Below, piece by piece: positions 47,965-58,821 of a stretch of DNA of 64,000 bases. The first letter of the stretch is position 1. Every line of letters starts with the position of its first letter. The position numbers and the translations under genes are program-made. Location: contig JADIIX010000011.1 in NCBI GenBank assembly GCA_027604505.1, positions 186,001-250,000 on the forward strand, read 5' to 3'. The DNA comes from Gonapodya sp. JEL0774 (taxonomy: Eukaryota > Monoblepharomycota > Monoblepharidomycetes > Monoblepharidales > Gonapodyaceae). Under the pieces are notes generated by a model that was not told the origin of the DNA, made no database searches, and saw only the letters and a program-made list of their open reading frames with translations.

Positions 47965-49189
47965 GATTTATCGTGAGTCTACAAGCAATGTCATTGGAAG
48001 CATGCTCTTAATTTAGAAAGAATACATGCCGTGACTGTCCTTCGAGGGACGAAGTACATACATACACGTAGTACTAACAGCCATGTCACCAGTCCACTTA
48101 TTATTTACAGCATGCTGGGAATAGTGGTCAACAAACGTATATGTAATGGGAAAGGGGGTGGTGGGAAGGAACCTGACGACAGGCTGATGCAACGGATTTG
48201 CTTCCATTTTGCTTCCATTGATTCGTTTGCTTCCTTGACTTATTGCGCCTTCAACAATTTTTTCGCCGTGCAGGGTCCACGCGGTCCGCTGACAACCATT
48301 GCCTGACCGTGCCTTCAGCCCTTCTCCTTCTCCCAGCAACGAAACTCTTCTCACACATTCGTCCACTTCCAGACACAGAGTCACAGAGCACCGCTCTTTG
48401 CGCATCTCATACTCAAAAGCTTCTACCGTCCTCGCCAGACTCTGCTGCTTCTCTCATTTTCTTCGTTACCTGTCTCAGTCTTTCCCCCTTCAACTTTTGT
48501 ATGGCGGAAAGTTGTTGCCCTTGATAATCCAGCTATATCTTTCAACAATCATCACTGAGATACTCGTGTATCTTCCTCTTCTAAAGTAATCTATCTGAAG
48601 GTGTGTGTCAGTAACGCGTTCTGAACAGTCTGTTGTGTTGCCACGTGTCGGGTGCGAATACACCACACATCAGACCATGCATTACTCCGAATCTCTCGTG
48701 ATTTGCCACACTTTCGCTCGTATATCTCACGCATTTTCTTGCATCCGTTGTACAATTCGGCAATCCGCAGCATCTGTTCCCCCGATTCCGAAACACCGCC
48801 TCTGCGGCACCTCATTCCCCACCTCAATCCCAGCCCCTCAATACCTGAGCGGGCACTCGCACAGTACAGGAACTACTCTTAATCCTCTTTCCCGCGGCAA
48901 GCCGGACAGCACGGTCCTACCGCCACCTTCCTTCACTTCCCCTCACTGGAACATCGCTGTTCTGGTTCCGCCTACGCGCTTAAGCACTTTATCTCTCCCG
49001 CACCTCTCCGTATTTTCGAGTCTCTTGGACCAGCTCCTCGCTTTTCCTTAGACTTTCCTTACATCGGCAACTGTCGACGCAACTTTTCCCTCAGACTAAG
49101 CTCTTCGGCCTCCGTGTCTCGCCCCAGAAGCACATAAATAGCATCTGGGCTATTTCTCGTACGAAGCAAAGTACCCGCGCCAGCGTTTT
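47965..49189. other. Intergenic region, pyrimidine-rich
   Basis: About 1.2 kb upstream of the C2H2 gene. The + strand is rich in C and T from about 48240 on. Open frames of up to 148 codons occur but are Ser/Pro/Leu composition artefacts without family signal. A long 5' leader of the C2H2 gene is possible. Confidence 0.4.
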
Positions 49190-50703
49190 ATGCAAATAAC
49201 CCCCAACAGCTACATCGGAAATGTCGATTCTTGCTGCCTCCATTCTTGCCTCCGTCGCCCGTGTCTCTGTCGTGAACAAAGTGGACAATCTGTTTACAAA
49301 ATCGATGAAAATGGACAATACCCCGTGGCATCCTTTTCCCTGGCATCAGCTTTGGACTCTCTCTACCGGTCGGCTCTATCGGAGCACGATGCGAAGATAT
49401 CGGGGAGGATCTTTGAGAATGAGAGGACGTTGCTTGACAACAGCGCAATAAGTGCACCGTCGCTTCCTTGCGGCAGTCACAACGCGATCGACAGCAATGC
49501 CTTCGTTCAGCGTCTCATGCTCCTCGCTGCTGCGGATACCGTGGTGCGCCAGCAGCGAAAGCTCCAAGAGGAGCTGATGCCGCAACCACCCTTGCCGCAA
49601 TTCACCCCTCCACTTCCTTCCCCCGCACTCACAGCTGAAGCCGCACCCCGTGACGTATCGCCTCTTCTGTCGTCGTCACCATTTGCTGTTCCTAGCCCCC
49701 CTGCCACCGATGACGGTGTCAGTCTGCCGCCCGACTCCGCGGCGTTCCTCTCCCTCCAACAGTTCATCGGAGACGAGTACTCTTCGAATGATCTCTTCGA
49801 GTCACTGTTCGACTTCAGTGGCGGGCAACAGCACGATTTGCGGCTCGAGCCACACGCTGAAGGTGTCTCCCTCGAGCCCATGGCGCCTTCGGACTTCTCC
49901 GGTTTTGTTTTTGAGGCGAACTTGGACTCGGAAATGGGTTTCCCCTTCGAGTTCCCCGCTGACATCGACCTCAACAGAGTGGAGTCCGACTTACTGCAGA
50001 GTTCGCCCTTCAAGATGGAAGAAAGTGTCCCTCGGGCCGACGGCGAACTTGCCATGTATGCATCGATGGACTTGGACAAGCTACTTTCGAGTTTAGGTCT
50101 GCCCCTTGGTGCTCCCTCATTCGAGTATCCGACACCTGCTCAACAACCATCAAGTGAGCCCGAGTACGTCTACTTCAAGGATGAGCACTCGGACTCAGCG
50201 TCGCCGCCTCCCGAAACATTCAAGCGCTCGTCGTCGTGCGAAGCATCGAGTGACCGATCGAGCCCTCCTGCATCATCATGTAAGGCGCCAAAGTCATCCC
50301 GCCGAAAGCTCAACAGTGACGAGCCAGGCGAGGGTTCTATCATAATGCCTGGTTATGCGCGGAACCGAGGGACAGCACCCAAGAAGTACCAATGCCACCA
50401 ATGCGGCCACTTGTTCAGTCGTCGCTACAACCTGTGAGTGTGGCTGATTTCCTCGGTCTGTGTCCACCTTCTTACCTCCGAACTTTCCGTTTTGGTAGTG
50501 TGACCCACGCTCGCGTGCACGAAGACTCGAGGGACCGCCCTTACGTGTGCTCCGAGCCAGGCTGCGGTGCAACGTTCTACCGACCTCCGGACCTGCAAAG
50601 ACACGCAACGGTGCACACGAAGGACAAGCCGTACCAGTGTGCGGACTGTCTTAAGTGGTTCACGAGGAAGGATGCCCTTAAGAGACACATCTGTGAGTAC
50701 TGA
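49190..50703 (+). CDS. C2H2 zinc-finger transcription factor, three fingers
   Basis: Two exons, 49190-50433 and 50499-50703, join in frame to 482 residues. The first about 390 residues are Ser/Pro/acidic with hydrophobic spots (SSNDLFESLFDFSGG, FPFEFPADIDLNRVESDLLQ), as in activation domains. A basic patch (SCKAPKSSRRKLNSDEP) precedes the fingers. Finger 1 is YQCHQCGHLFSRRYNLVTHA then RVH, and is interrupted by the intron. Finger 2 is YVCSEPGCGATFYRPPDLQR then HATVH, and finger 3 YQCADCLKWFTRKDALKRHI then C. The linkers HEDSRDRP and TKDKP resemble the TGEKP type. The last finger ends H-x-C, with the stop two codons later. A donor-like GTGAGT at the end leaves open a further exon. The target genes cannot be told. 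The ATG at 49190 is the first in frame. Confidence 0.8.
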
Positions 50704-51174
50704 GGTTTGAAGGCCATTAATGTGTACGGCGCCACGAACAAAATCATTTCGTTTATTAGTGGTGAAGGGCTGCCGACCGCCGGTGGACGGAATATGAGTT
50801 TCCTTGGATGATTCTTATCGTGCATTTCGCTTGCACGTTGTCGGTGTCTGCCTTTACCACTGCTGCTTGGACACAAATCAGTCCTCGCCGAGGGTTCAGT
50901 ACGAGGATAAGAGGAGTTTTACTGGACATGAGTTGCCTGGAGGGCAGGCGGGGGCGTTGGAGGGCAACGCAGGGGGTTTCACATCGATTCAGCTTCGGAC
51001 GGGCACTACTTTTTACACATGTTTTGCCACTACTTTTACCCAGCGTAGAAACATTTTCTTGATTGTACGATCTATTTCATTCCTTTCTCCTCTAATTGTT
51101 TTTCCTCTGATCGCTAATTTACCAATGGTTTGTTGAATGTCGGTGTGGAATCGGCATACCAGAAGTTAACACAC
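50704..51174. other. Spacer between C2H2 and MT-A70 genes
   Basis: About 470 bases with no supported gene. A + strand open frame at 50804-51136 has no family signal. Confidence 0.35.
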
Positions 51175-53505
51175 ATGTCTGAAAAGCGCCCCCGCCGAAA
51201 AGCGGCGCAGAAAGCAAACATAAGGTGTGTGAGCAACTTTGCCTTTGCTTCTCCCGTTCGGATCCCGCAGTGCCCACGAATCACTCGATGGTTTGTATAT
51301 CAAAACCCCGCGCGTTTGAACCTTTGGAACCGCGTTTGTGATCGTTGTTCGGACTCCATCTGCTATCATATCTATGGAGTGCATCTTATTTTGTTGGATA
51401 TGTCCTGGACGAGGAGCCTGTCGGTGAGTTGGGTGTCTTGGTGTGATCGGTGATATCGTTACTAGAAACCTCAAAATGACCCGTTTTGCACAACGGATTA
51501 TCCTACTTTAGATTTGATTATGCAGAAATTTGCTGAGCTGGAGAAATACGAAAAGGAGGTCGCCTCGAAACCTACCGCAACAGACAACTCGCCACCAAAC
51601 CCTTCCTCACCCCTTGGCATCGAGCTGGAATCTGTGGTGTTCTCCGAAAAGCAACTTGAGGACGTATTTTTGCGAACCTCGGCCCTTAACGTCCGGAATG
51701 GTGTGGGAGTGAGTGCATCCACAGCAGTTAACGTGGGGCAAAGGAATCACTTCGGAGCGAAGACGTGGGACAGTCGACTCCACCCCCAAAGTTTATTAGA
51801 GATTGAGAGAGGGGCAGAATATCAAGAGGAGTCCTCGTACTCTGCCTCTTCCGACGAATCATGGACAGGTCTCGCTCGCTCGGCCAAATCCAAAAGAAGA
51901 CAAAGCCGTGGCAATCATCCCGACGGCGTCGCTCGCAAACGGATTCGACAAGCTAAGACCGACATTGTTGGAACTCCTGGTGGACGTAGAAGTCTCGGGG
52001 CACAACATATCCATCGTGGGAAATCGGAGTCGGATCTGGTTGGGCCCCCTGGTGGCGCGCTGGGTCCAGTACATGCGCTTCGTGATCCATTTGAAGATTT
52101 TGCTGTTGCACTTGATGATGAAGAGGATTTTTGTGAAGGCACAGATGCCACGAATGACGAAGAAGAAGACATGACAACCACCCGTTCACGGGCGTCCCTC
52201 CACGCCATGGGTCGTGAAGCGGATCGAGGGTATTTAATATCTCGATATGAAGAGATACAAGATGTGGTTAATCAAGTCAATACCGGATCAGCAGTTGGGG
52301 ACGTCCACCAATCTCTTCGGCCTGTTGCCGTTCGAAGAGACAGGTGCGTGCCTTTCCGTGAAGTTTGTGAATCTCACGGAATTCAAAATGTGATCTGTTA
52401 ACTTTTAGTAAGTTTGATCCTTCGTTACCTTCCTATGTGCGGATCCCGGCCGCCCCTGTTCCAACATCGTGGTCTAAACATATCGCACAGTTCGTGGACC
52501 CCGTAAATGCCGCGATACCATGCGCGACGTAAGCACAGTGAGCGACTGGTGGCGAATGCTGTCTGCTATGTACCTCAGTAGTGTGTCCTTTGCATATCAT
52601 TTTTGCCCAAGATCGTTGCACTTTCCGGATCTTTCCTCTTTCAATCTGAGTGATATTGGAAGCAGATACCACTGTGTTCTTGCTGATCCACCCATCGTAG
52701 CTTCGGGTCTAGCTCGTTTTCCGGGGGAAATAACTCTGATGGAATTTGTGCGTCGATTTCATTCAGACAGATGTGTATGCATCAAATCTTTCAACCCCAT
52801 TTTCTCAGTCATCGATAGCTCTCCCATCCCTCCTTAGCCCTGGTGGATTTCTTTTTGTTTGGACATCGAAACCATACATTCCGGCAATGCTTGAAGTCGT
52901 CGAACGAGGTTGGGGCTTACGCTATGTGGAGAACATAGTGTGGGTCAAACGGACAGTCGGAAACAAGTCTGTCGACTTCAACTCGAAGAAGCAACGATTA
53001 ACAGGGTGGATTGGTTCAGGAACAGAGACTTGCATTGTGTTTCGAAAAGTAAGAAAAGTTCTCAGATCAGAGAGGGGATATGGCACAGCACTTTGATTAT
53101 TTTGGATATTTCACGAAGGAAGGGGAGCTTGACATTCGCCATCAGCGCAGTCCGGACGTTATCATTGACTTTCTAAAGCCTGTCGAAGAAGGTAGATTCC
53201 CTCGCTCCCTTCTTCAAGTACTCTTTTCTTGATGTGCCATCTGCATTATTTGCAGATTCACGGTCTATAGAAAGGCCAAGCCGCATCTATGAGATCATTG
53301 AGACTCTACTTCCTTCGGCGACTTTCAACCCCGATACTCAAAGGAGTGCTGATTTTCTCCTGGAACTGTGAGTATTGTGGAACAGAGTAAGGAATGTGTA
53401 ATTTACAAGTGGCCCTTGGGTTCTAGTTGGGCGACGCCTGGCACGCGTAGATCAGGATGGACGAGCATTAGTATCCAACAAAATATGAAGGCATTGCATC
53501 ATTGA
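51175..53505 (+). CDS. MT-A70 family adenine-N6 methyltransferase with atypical DPPI motif
   Basis: Putative SAM-dependent adenine methyltransferase, acting on RNA or DNA. The C-terminal half fits the MT-A70 fold. It has DIGSRYHCVLADPP followed by Ile where DPPW is usual, then PGGFLFVWTSKPYIPAMLEV, RGWGLRYVENIVWVKRTVGN and GSGTETCIVFRK. Next come LDIRHQRSPDVIIDFLKPVE, RPSRIYEIIETLLPSATFNP, DFLLELWATPGTRRSGWTSI and a stop at 53505. The N-terminal part is charged and probably disordered (KFAELEKYEKEVASKPTATD, SDESWTGLARSAKSKRRQSR), with a segment SLRPVAVRRD and PSLPSYVRIPAAPVPTSWSK before the catalytic part. An upstream exon with ATG at 51175 (MSEKRPRRKAAQKANI) ends in GTGTGT but does not join in phase to the exon near 51511, so the start is unsure. 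The Trp-to-Ile change recalls METTL14-type partners (EPPL), so it may be a non-catalytic subunit. Confidence 0.75.
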
Positions 53506-53648
53506 AATTTACAATGAGATGAAATGTTCGACGGTTGCCTTGCAAGTGCTTTTACAGCCGGCCGCACATACCCAACAAACGTTTCTCTGTCTGTCCCACC
53601 AACGCATAATTTCTCGATCCCTTCTGGCACTGTCGTCATTCCTTTGTC

Positions 53649-56503
53649 ATGTTCGTGTCACCAAGATTCCTCGCTCTCGTTCTGACCCTGCTTTCGCTCA
53701 ATGGGACCCACGCGTCATGGGAGATTTCTCTCCCCGAATATGCAATCACATCATGTAGTTTGTTGGGAGATGCCGCTCGAATATCGTCAGTATCGCTTGC
53801 TGTAGACGAGTCTCGGTCGACCGCGAACATATCAGGAACGCTCACCTTCACATCTTCATTGCCTGTCACTTTGGGTGTTGGTGAGGAAAGAAGTAGATGG
53901 AGACAGGTTCCAACGCCACTGTATCTCACCCGCCTCATGTCTCAGCTACGATCAACTCATCTTGTGCTCTCCTGGGATTCAGTGCGAGTTCTCAATTGGA
54001 CAGTTGCAATGTTACAGATTGCTCCTCCAGCACAAAAACTCGCCAACTTCAACTGGTAAGCTTTGAACATTATACAATTTGACAATCTGTGCTGAGGTAG
54101 TTATTTGCTGTGCAGAGTGTTACGATTCCGACATCCATTCCTTTGCTTCCTCTCTTCGATGTGTCTTTTGAGCTAGCATTCCAAATCCTCAACGAGACGC
54201 AAACCAGTGTTACATGCTTTAGTATTCGCTCATTTTTGTCATCTAGATCGGCTTTCGATACCCTCTTGGGCATCACGACTGGAGTTATTCCTCTTCTCCT
54301 TGCATTTGTGGCGATATTGCTCTTTCTACACATGTTATTGGAAACCACATCTTTCATGTTTGCGACTGTCGGTGCTCCTGAAGAACATGTGGCCCTGCCA
54401 CGGCCAATGAGATCTTTGGCTTTCTCAGATGTACTGCACATGCTGCAATTTATCGCACTCTGCGGCCTCTTGCGACTAGATTACCCAATTTTCTATGGGA
54501 AGATTTCTCAGCAAATGCTCTGGAGTAGCGGGATGATGGTGAATCGTGACGGGAACTGGTTTCGCATGGTGTTGGGATTTTTCGATAGGGTGGGCCAAGT
54601 CGCGAATCGGGTCGACTCCACAAATGGCAGAGATACCAAATTGCCGATTGCCGAAGCCGTCTTAGCTTCCGGCGTTGGGGCAGATACTCTCATTGTTTAT
54701 ATCCTCATACTCTTTGCGCTGGCCCAGATCGTTGTGTTTTCACTGGGCGGTTTGGCATTGATATTTGCTGAGTGTTTTGGATGTTGCTTCCTTGCAAGTA
54801 GTAAGAGTGGGCGCGACAGGAGGCGACGTTTTTTGATCCCCATTTTGCTAGGTAAATTGATAAATTACTTGCGGGATTTTGCTAATGATCAATCAGTCTC
54901 CCACTCGCAACAGGCAATTTCATCCGCGTTTGGCGACTCAGTCTCCTTCCTGTATCACTGGGATGCTCCTACTCTGTTTACCGCTATGTGATGGACCCGC
55001 CCTCTGGCATCCCAGTGTCGTTTATTGTGTCAATCTTCGCCGCCTTCCTCCTTCTTGTTCTTCCACTCAGCCTCTTCGCTCATCTCGTAACTCGGGTGAT
55101 TCAACCTTCCAACCAGCTTTTCACAAATCCGCTCAGTCTCGCTAGTGTTGGAACCCTCTACAATACTTTTAAACCGGAACGTGTTTGGTTTGCGGTCGCC
55201 CCGCTTGTACTTTACGCTGCCGAGGGAATTGTCGTCGGAGGGGCCCAACATAGTTCAATCGCTCAAGTTGCTGTTCTTGCCTGCACTGAAGCGGTTTACT
55301 TCCTACTATTTCTCGCTTCGCAACCCAATGAATCAACTCTTCGCAACGTCACGTCGTCCATCATAAATTTTGCACGGCTTATTAACGTTTGCCTCCTCGT
55401 TGTATTTGTACCAGGGGTGGTCGATCCTGAGGACGCAACGAAAACATTTGTGGCGTGGGGAATACTAGCAGTACAGACTGTTGAGCTGATTCTCGTCTGC
55501 CTTCTTGCACTGGGTCTCCTTGTTTCCCTTCTTGTACGACTATATCGTGGTCCACGGAGTACGAAAGAAGTTCGAGAAACCAAGCCTGCCCTTCATCGCA
55601 CACCGACGGTGCGATCCACTATGTATTCTGGATCACCGACATCAGCACCAAAGCAAAATTGCGAGTCGCCTTATTCTGAAATGGTCAAGCTCAAGCAACT
55701 ACGGGAGTTCACAACGAAAACAGCCAACGAGCTGACTACCAAAACTGCGGCACCGTTACACACCCAGACGAACGAAGAAGCGCCAAGCCCTCAAAATGAT
55801 CATCAAGGCAAGTTATGTGTAGACTAATATCGAACTCCCTGAACTCCTAAACTTAGATCTGACTGTGGTGACAGGACCACGATGCGATGATGAAGCAAGT
55901 GAATCCAACCCAAGTCCCATCATTTGCCTTGAAAGCCCGGAACTTGAAGGACCATCTAGCTACTTAGATCCGAATTTCGGTGGCTCAAACCAAGAGGATA
56001 TTTACACTAGCATCGACGGTCTTCTCGGAGATGCCGTTGAAGGCGAGACTGCAGATATAACAACGTCAGCTTACGCACAGTCACCAGCAGTCTTGAGTAC
56101 TCGAGGTCTCCCGATCATACGATCTTCACTGCCAGAGCCCACTGGCACGTCAACTGCAACCAGACAAGGCCAATCCCGCCCGCCTATTCCTCCATTTCAG
56201 CAAAGGTTTGACGTCAATCAGGGACCCAGCACCGCCTCATATCGCCTCAGTCCCGGCACCGTGGATCTGGATCGCGAATTTGAGAGCACGGTTTTGGAGG
56301 ATGTGGATGATGCATCACCTGATGTTGCGATCCACGAACCAATATCCAGTGATTCCAAGAGGCCCAGTAAAACTCTCTTCTCAATGCTCAGCAATCTCAC
56401 ATGGACTCCAATGTCCGGGGATTCTGGTCCGGATGCAGTTACACCGGTGTCTTTGGTGCGAACCATTCCCACTGAGTACCGAAGTCGGACGGGAGACACA
56501 TGA
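53649..56503 (+). CDS. TRP/FLC-like membrane protein (ML-like domain plus TRP-like channel domain)
   Basis: Fungal TRP-like proteins (flavin carrier Flc and Pkd2 types) act in calcium handling, cell wall integrity and ER/plasma membrane transport. Five exons keep the frame: 53649-53880, 53907-54055, 54116-54851, 54914-55807 and 55857-56503, giving 885 residues. A signal peptide (MFVSPRFLALVLTLLSLNGT) leads into a lumenal domain with Cys and N-glycosylation sites (NISG, NATV, NVTD). Then come about nine hydrophobic helices, for example TGVIPLLLAFVAILLFLHML, FSDVLHMLQFIALCGLLRLD with YPIFY (a family hallmark), and FIVSIFAAFLLLVLPLSLFA. A long Ser/Pro-rich cytoplasmic tail ends at 56503. Intron 1 would be only 26 bases (53881-53906). 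Intron 4 (55808-55856) has a GC donor, CAAG|GCAAGT. Without it the protein would end 215 codons earlier at a stop just inside that intron. Confidence 0.85.
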
Positions 56504-56595
56504 CCATAGTATTGTACTCAATGTGGACGCAGAATTGCATGAGAACGTTCTACACCAGCTGACCTGTATACTTCCCCCACCTCGACAGTCAATTA

Positions 56596-58607
56596 TTAGT
56601 ATACGTGAATATCAGTCGGGTCCACTCCCCGAAGGCTGGGTACTTCGCTGCCTGGAACGTACCTGTGAGGCGAATAAATTATGAGACTGTTGAGAGCCAG
56701 GACACTGGGATCAAAGCATTTTCCAAAGCACACCCACACGTCCTTGTACAACTGCTCCATTGGAGGTTCAGGGCTCTTCTTTGCTTCTTCAACAGCTTCA
56801 TCAACCAGCTTCCGTGCCGCCTTGTCAATTTCCTTGATCTCCTCCTCAGTAGCGATGCTATGGTCGAGAATCCGGTTCTTGAGACCAGTAATGCAGTCGT
56901 TGTGAGATCGCATGTAGTTGATTTCCTCACGAGAACGGTAGGTCGTTCCCGGATCGGACATGGAGTGACCTCCATATCTGTTGAATGAATTGTCGATTCA
57001 ACAGTGCACCAGGTTCTTGAATCGCCCAATAGCGACTCACCGGTATGTTACGAACTCCATGAGGAGCGGTCCGCGTCCACTAATGCACCATTCGCGAGCA
57101 AGTTTCGCAGCGTCACGTACCGCGAGCACATCCATTCCATTGACTCGGAGGCCGGGGATGTACTCGCAACGGGTGTAAAAGTGGGTGTTTTTGGCGGCTC
57201 GGTCCTGGCTATGGGCGCAAGACACAAATCTCTGAGCGATCATGAAGCAACAAATCTAGCTGGAAATCTCACCGGGTCCCCATGCCGTACATGTTGTTCT
57301 CACAGACGAATGTTACAGGCAGCTTCCAGAGCGCAGCCCTGGAAATGGAAGATAGCAGCCATCAGCAAAATTCAATCACATGCATCAATTTACTGCAACT
57401 CGTTCTCATATCAGTACAATTCATCCACACATCCGTTCAAGCGCTTGCAACCAACATATCGCAGGTTCCACATTTATCATTCAGGCGCCAGCCGCGACTC
57501 ACATGTTATATGCTTCAAACGCCTGGCCCTGGTTCGCCGCGCCGTCACCATACATGGTGAATGTCATTGCCTGTTGTCCCTTGAACTGCTGAGACAACGC
57601 AAGACCGGCTCCAATAGGAATTTGAGCGCCAACAATACCGTTACCGCCGTAAAAGTGATTTGGGACGTTGTACATGTGCATGGAGCCGCCTGAAATGAAG
57701 GGCTTTGATATTTGTATTTCTTTTGTCGACGTTGACGGCACATCTTACTGGCTCACCTTTGCCCAAAGAAACGCCATCAACCCGTCCCATCAATTCTGCA
57801 ATGATTCCAGTCGGCGTACAGCCCCTTGTGTACGCGATACCGTGACAGCGATACGCCGTGATGATCGCGTCCTCCCTTGTAGTGGCGAAATCCATACCAA
57901 CCGCGATGGCCTCTTGGCCAGTGGAGAGGTGACAGAAACCGCGAATCATGCGGGATTTGTAGAGTGCGTCAGCTGCTGTCTCAATCCGCCGGATTGTGAC
58001 CATGGAGCGGTAAATAGAGAGTAGGTCAGCTTTTGTTGCGGAGGTTTTGAGGGGAGGCATCGGGCAATCGAGGTGGGATTCATAGGTGGAGGCTTCGAGA
58101 TCGAATTCGAAGACCTAGAAGGTGAGGGAAAGGAGCACATGATGAAATAATGGGGTGAGTCCACTCAGTACTCCGGTTGTGTAAACTCTTCGTAGTTCGC
58201 TGTACCACAGACAGGAGAGGGAATGAAATTCAAAAAAGCAACGTATAATTCGTCCCGGTTCTCTTTGTGGGAAAGGTCTGTAAGTCATTTTCACTCTGCG
58301 CCGAGGTCCCTGTGTGGATCCTTCACGAATTATTCCAAGGCATCGAATTCAACCGTCAGCGTCACGTCCGCATGCCACTTGCCTTTTCGCCATCTACTAC
58401 GTCACTTGCGACCGATGCGAAATTGGCCGAAGAAGTGGAAACGGAACGAGCGATTGGAGCGGCGATTAAGGAATTCGAAGGGAGAGACAACGCAGGAAGT
58501 CTGGAAGGAAGAGCAGAAGTCGTGCGCCGAAGCGCGTTTCCATGTTTTAACAGGCGCGGCGAGAGAGGAACCATAGATCGCATCAGCATCGTAGTCGTTG
58601 ATCCCAT
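56596..58607 (-). CDS. PDA1: Pyruvate dehydrogenase E1 component, alpha subunit
   Basis: Thiamine-diphosphate-dependent decarboxylation of pyruvate in the mitochondrial matrix, with E1 beta. Exon 1 (58607-58383) encodes a mitochondrial presequence rich in Arg, Ser and Leu ([20 protein letters not shown]). It is joined through a GC-AG intron (58382-58115, AAAG|GCAAGT) to [20 protein letters not shown]. Next come [40 protein letters not shown] and [14 protein letters not shown]. Then [20 protein letters not shown] is followed by the TPP motif GDG...NN ([20 protein letters not shown] to [13 protein letters not shown]). The regulatory phosphoserine loop is [17 protein letters not shown]. The end is [20 protein letters not shown] then [10 protein letters not shown]. 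Nearer methionines (MLMRS) could also start the protein. Confidence 0.93.
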
Positions 58608-58821
58608 GCAATTGCGAACCCCAATATCACACCCCGCTGCTGCGCCACAGGTCCCTCCCAACTTCGCGAATCGGGACCAAATAATGTAAGTGTTGCACTC
58701 TTTAAAGACGAGCAAGCTTCTCTTCAATTTGAAAGCACTTTCAGCTGCCCTGCTTTTTTTTCTTTACATGACTATACGTGTCACGGCATCGGCTATTTTT
58801 CGCAAGGGCACATAGAGTATT

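Noticed and set aside
48605-49051. 148-codon + strand open frame upstream of the C2H2 gene
   Set aside because: Pyrimidine-rich composition gives Ser/Pro/Leu/His residues with no conserved pattern and no join to the next gene.
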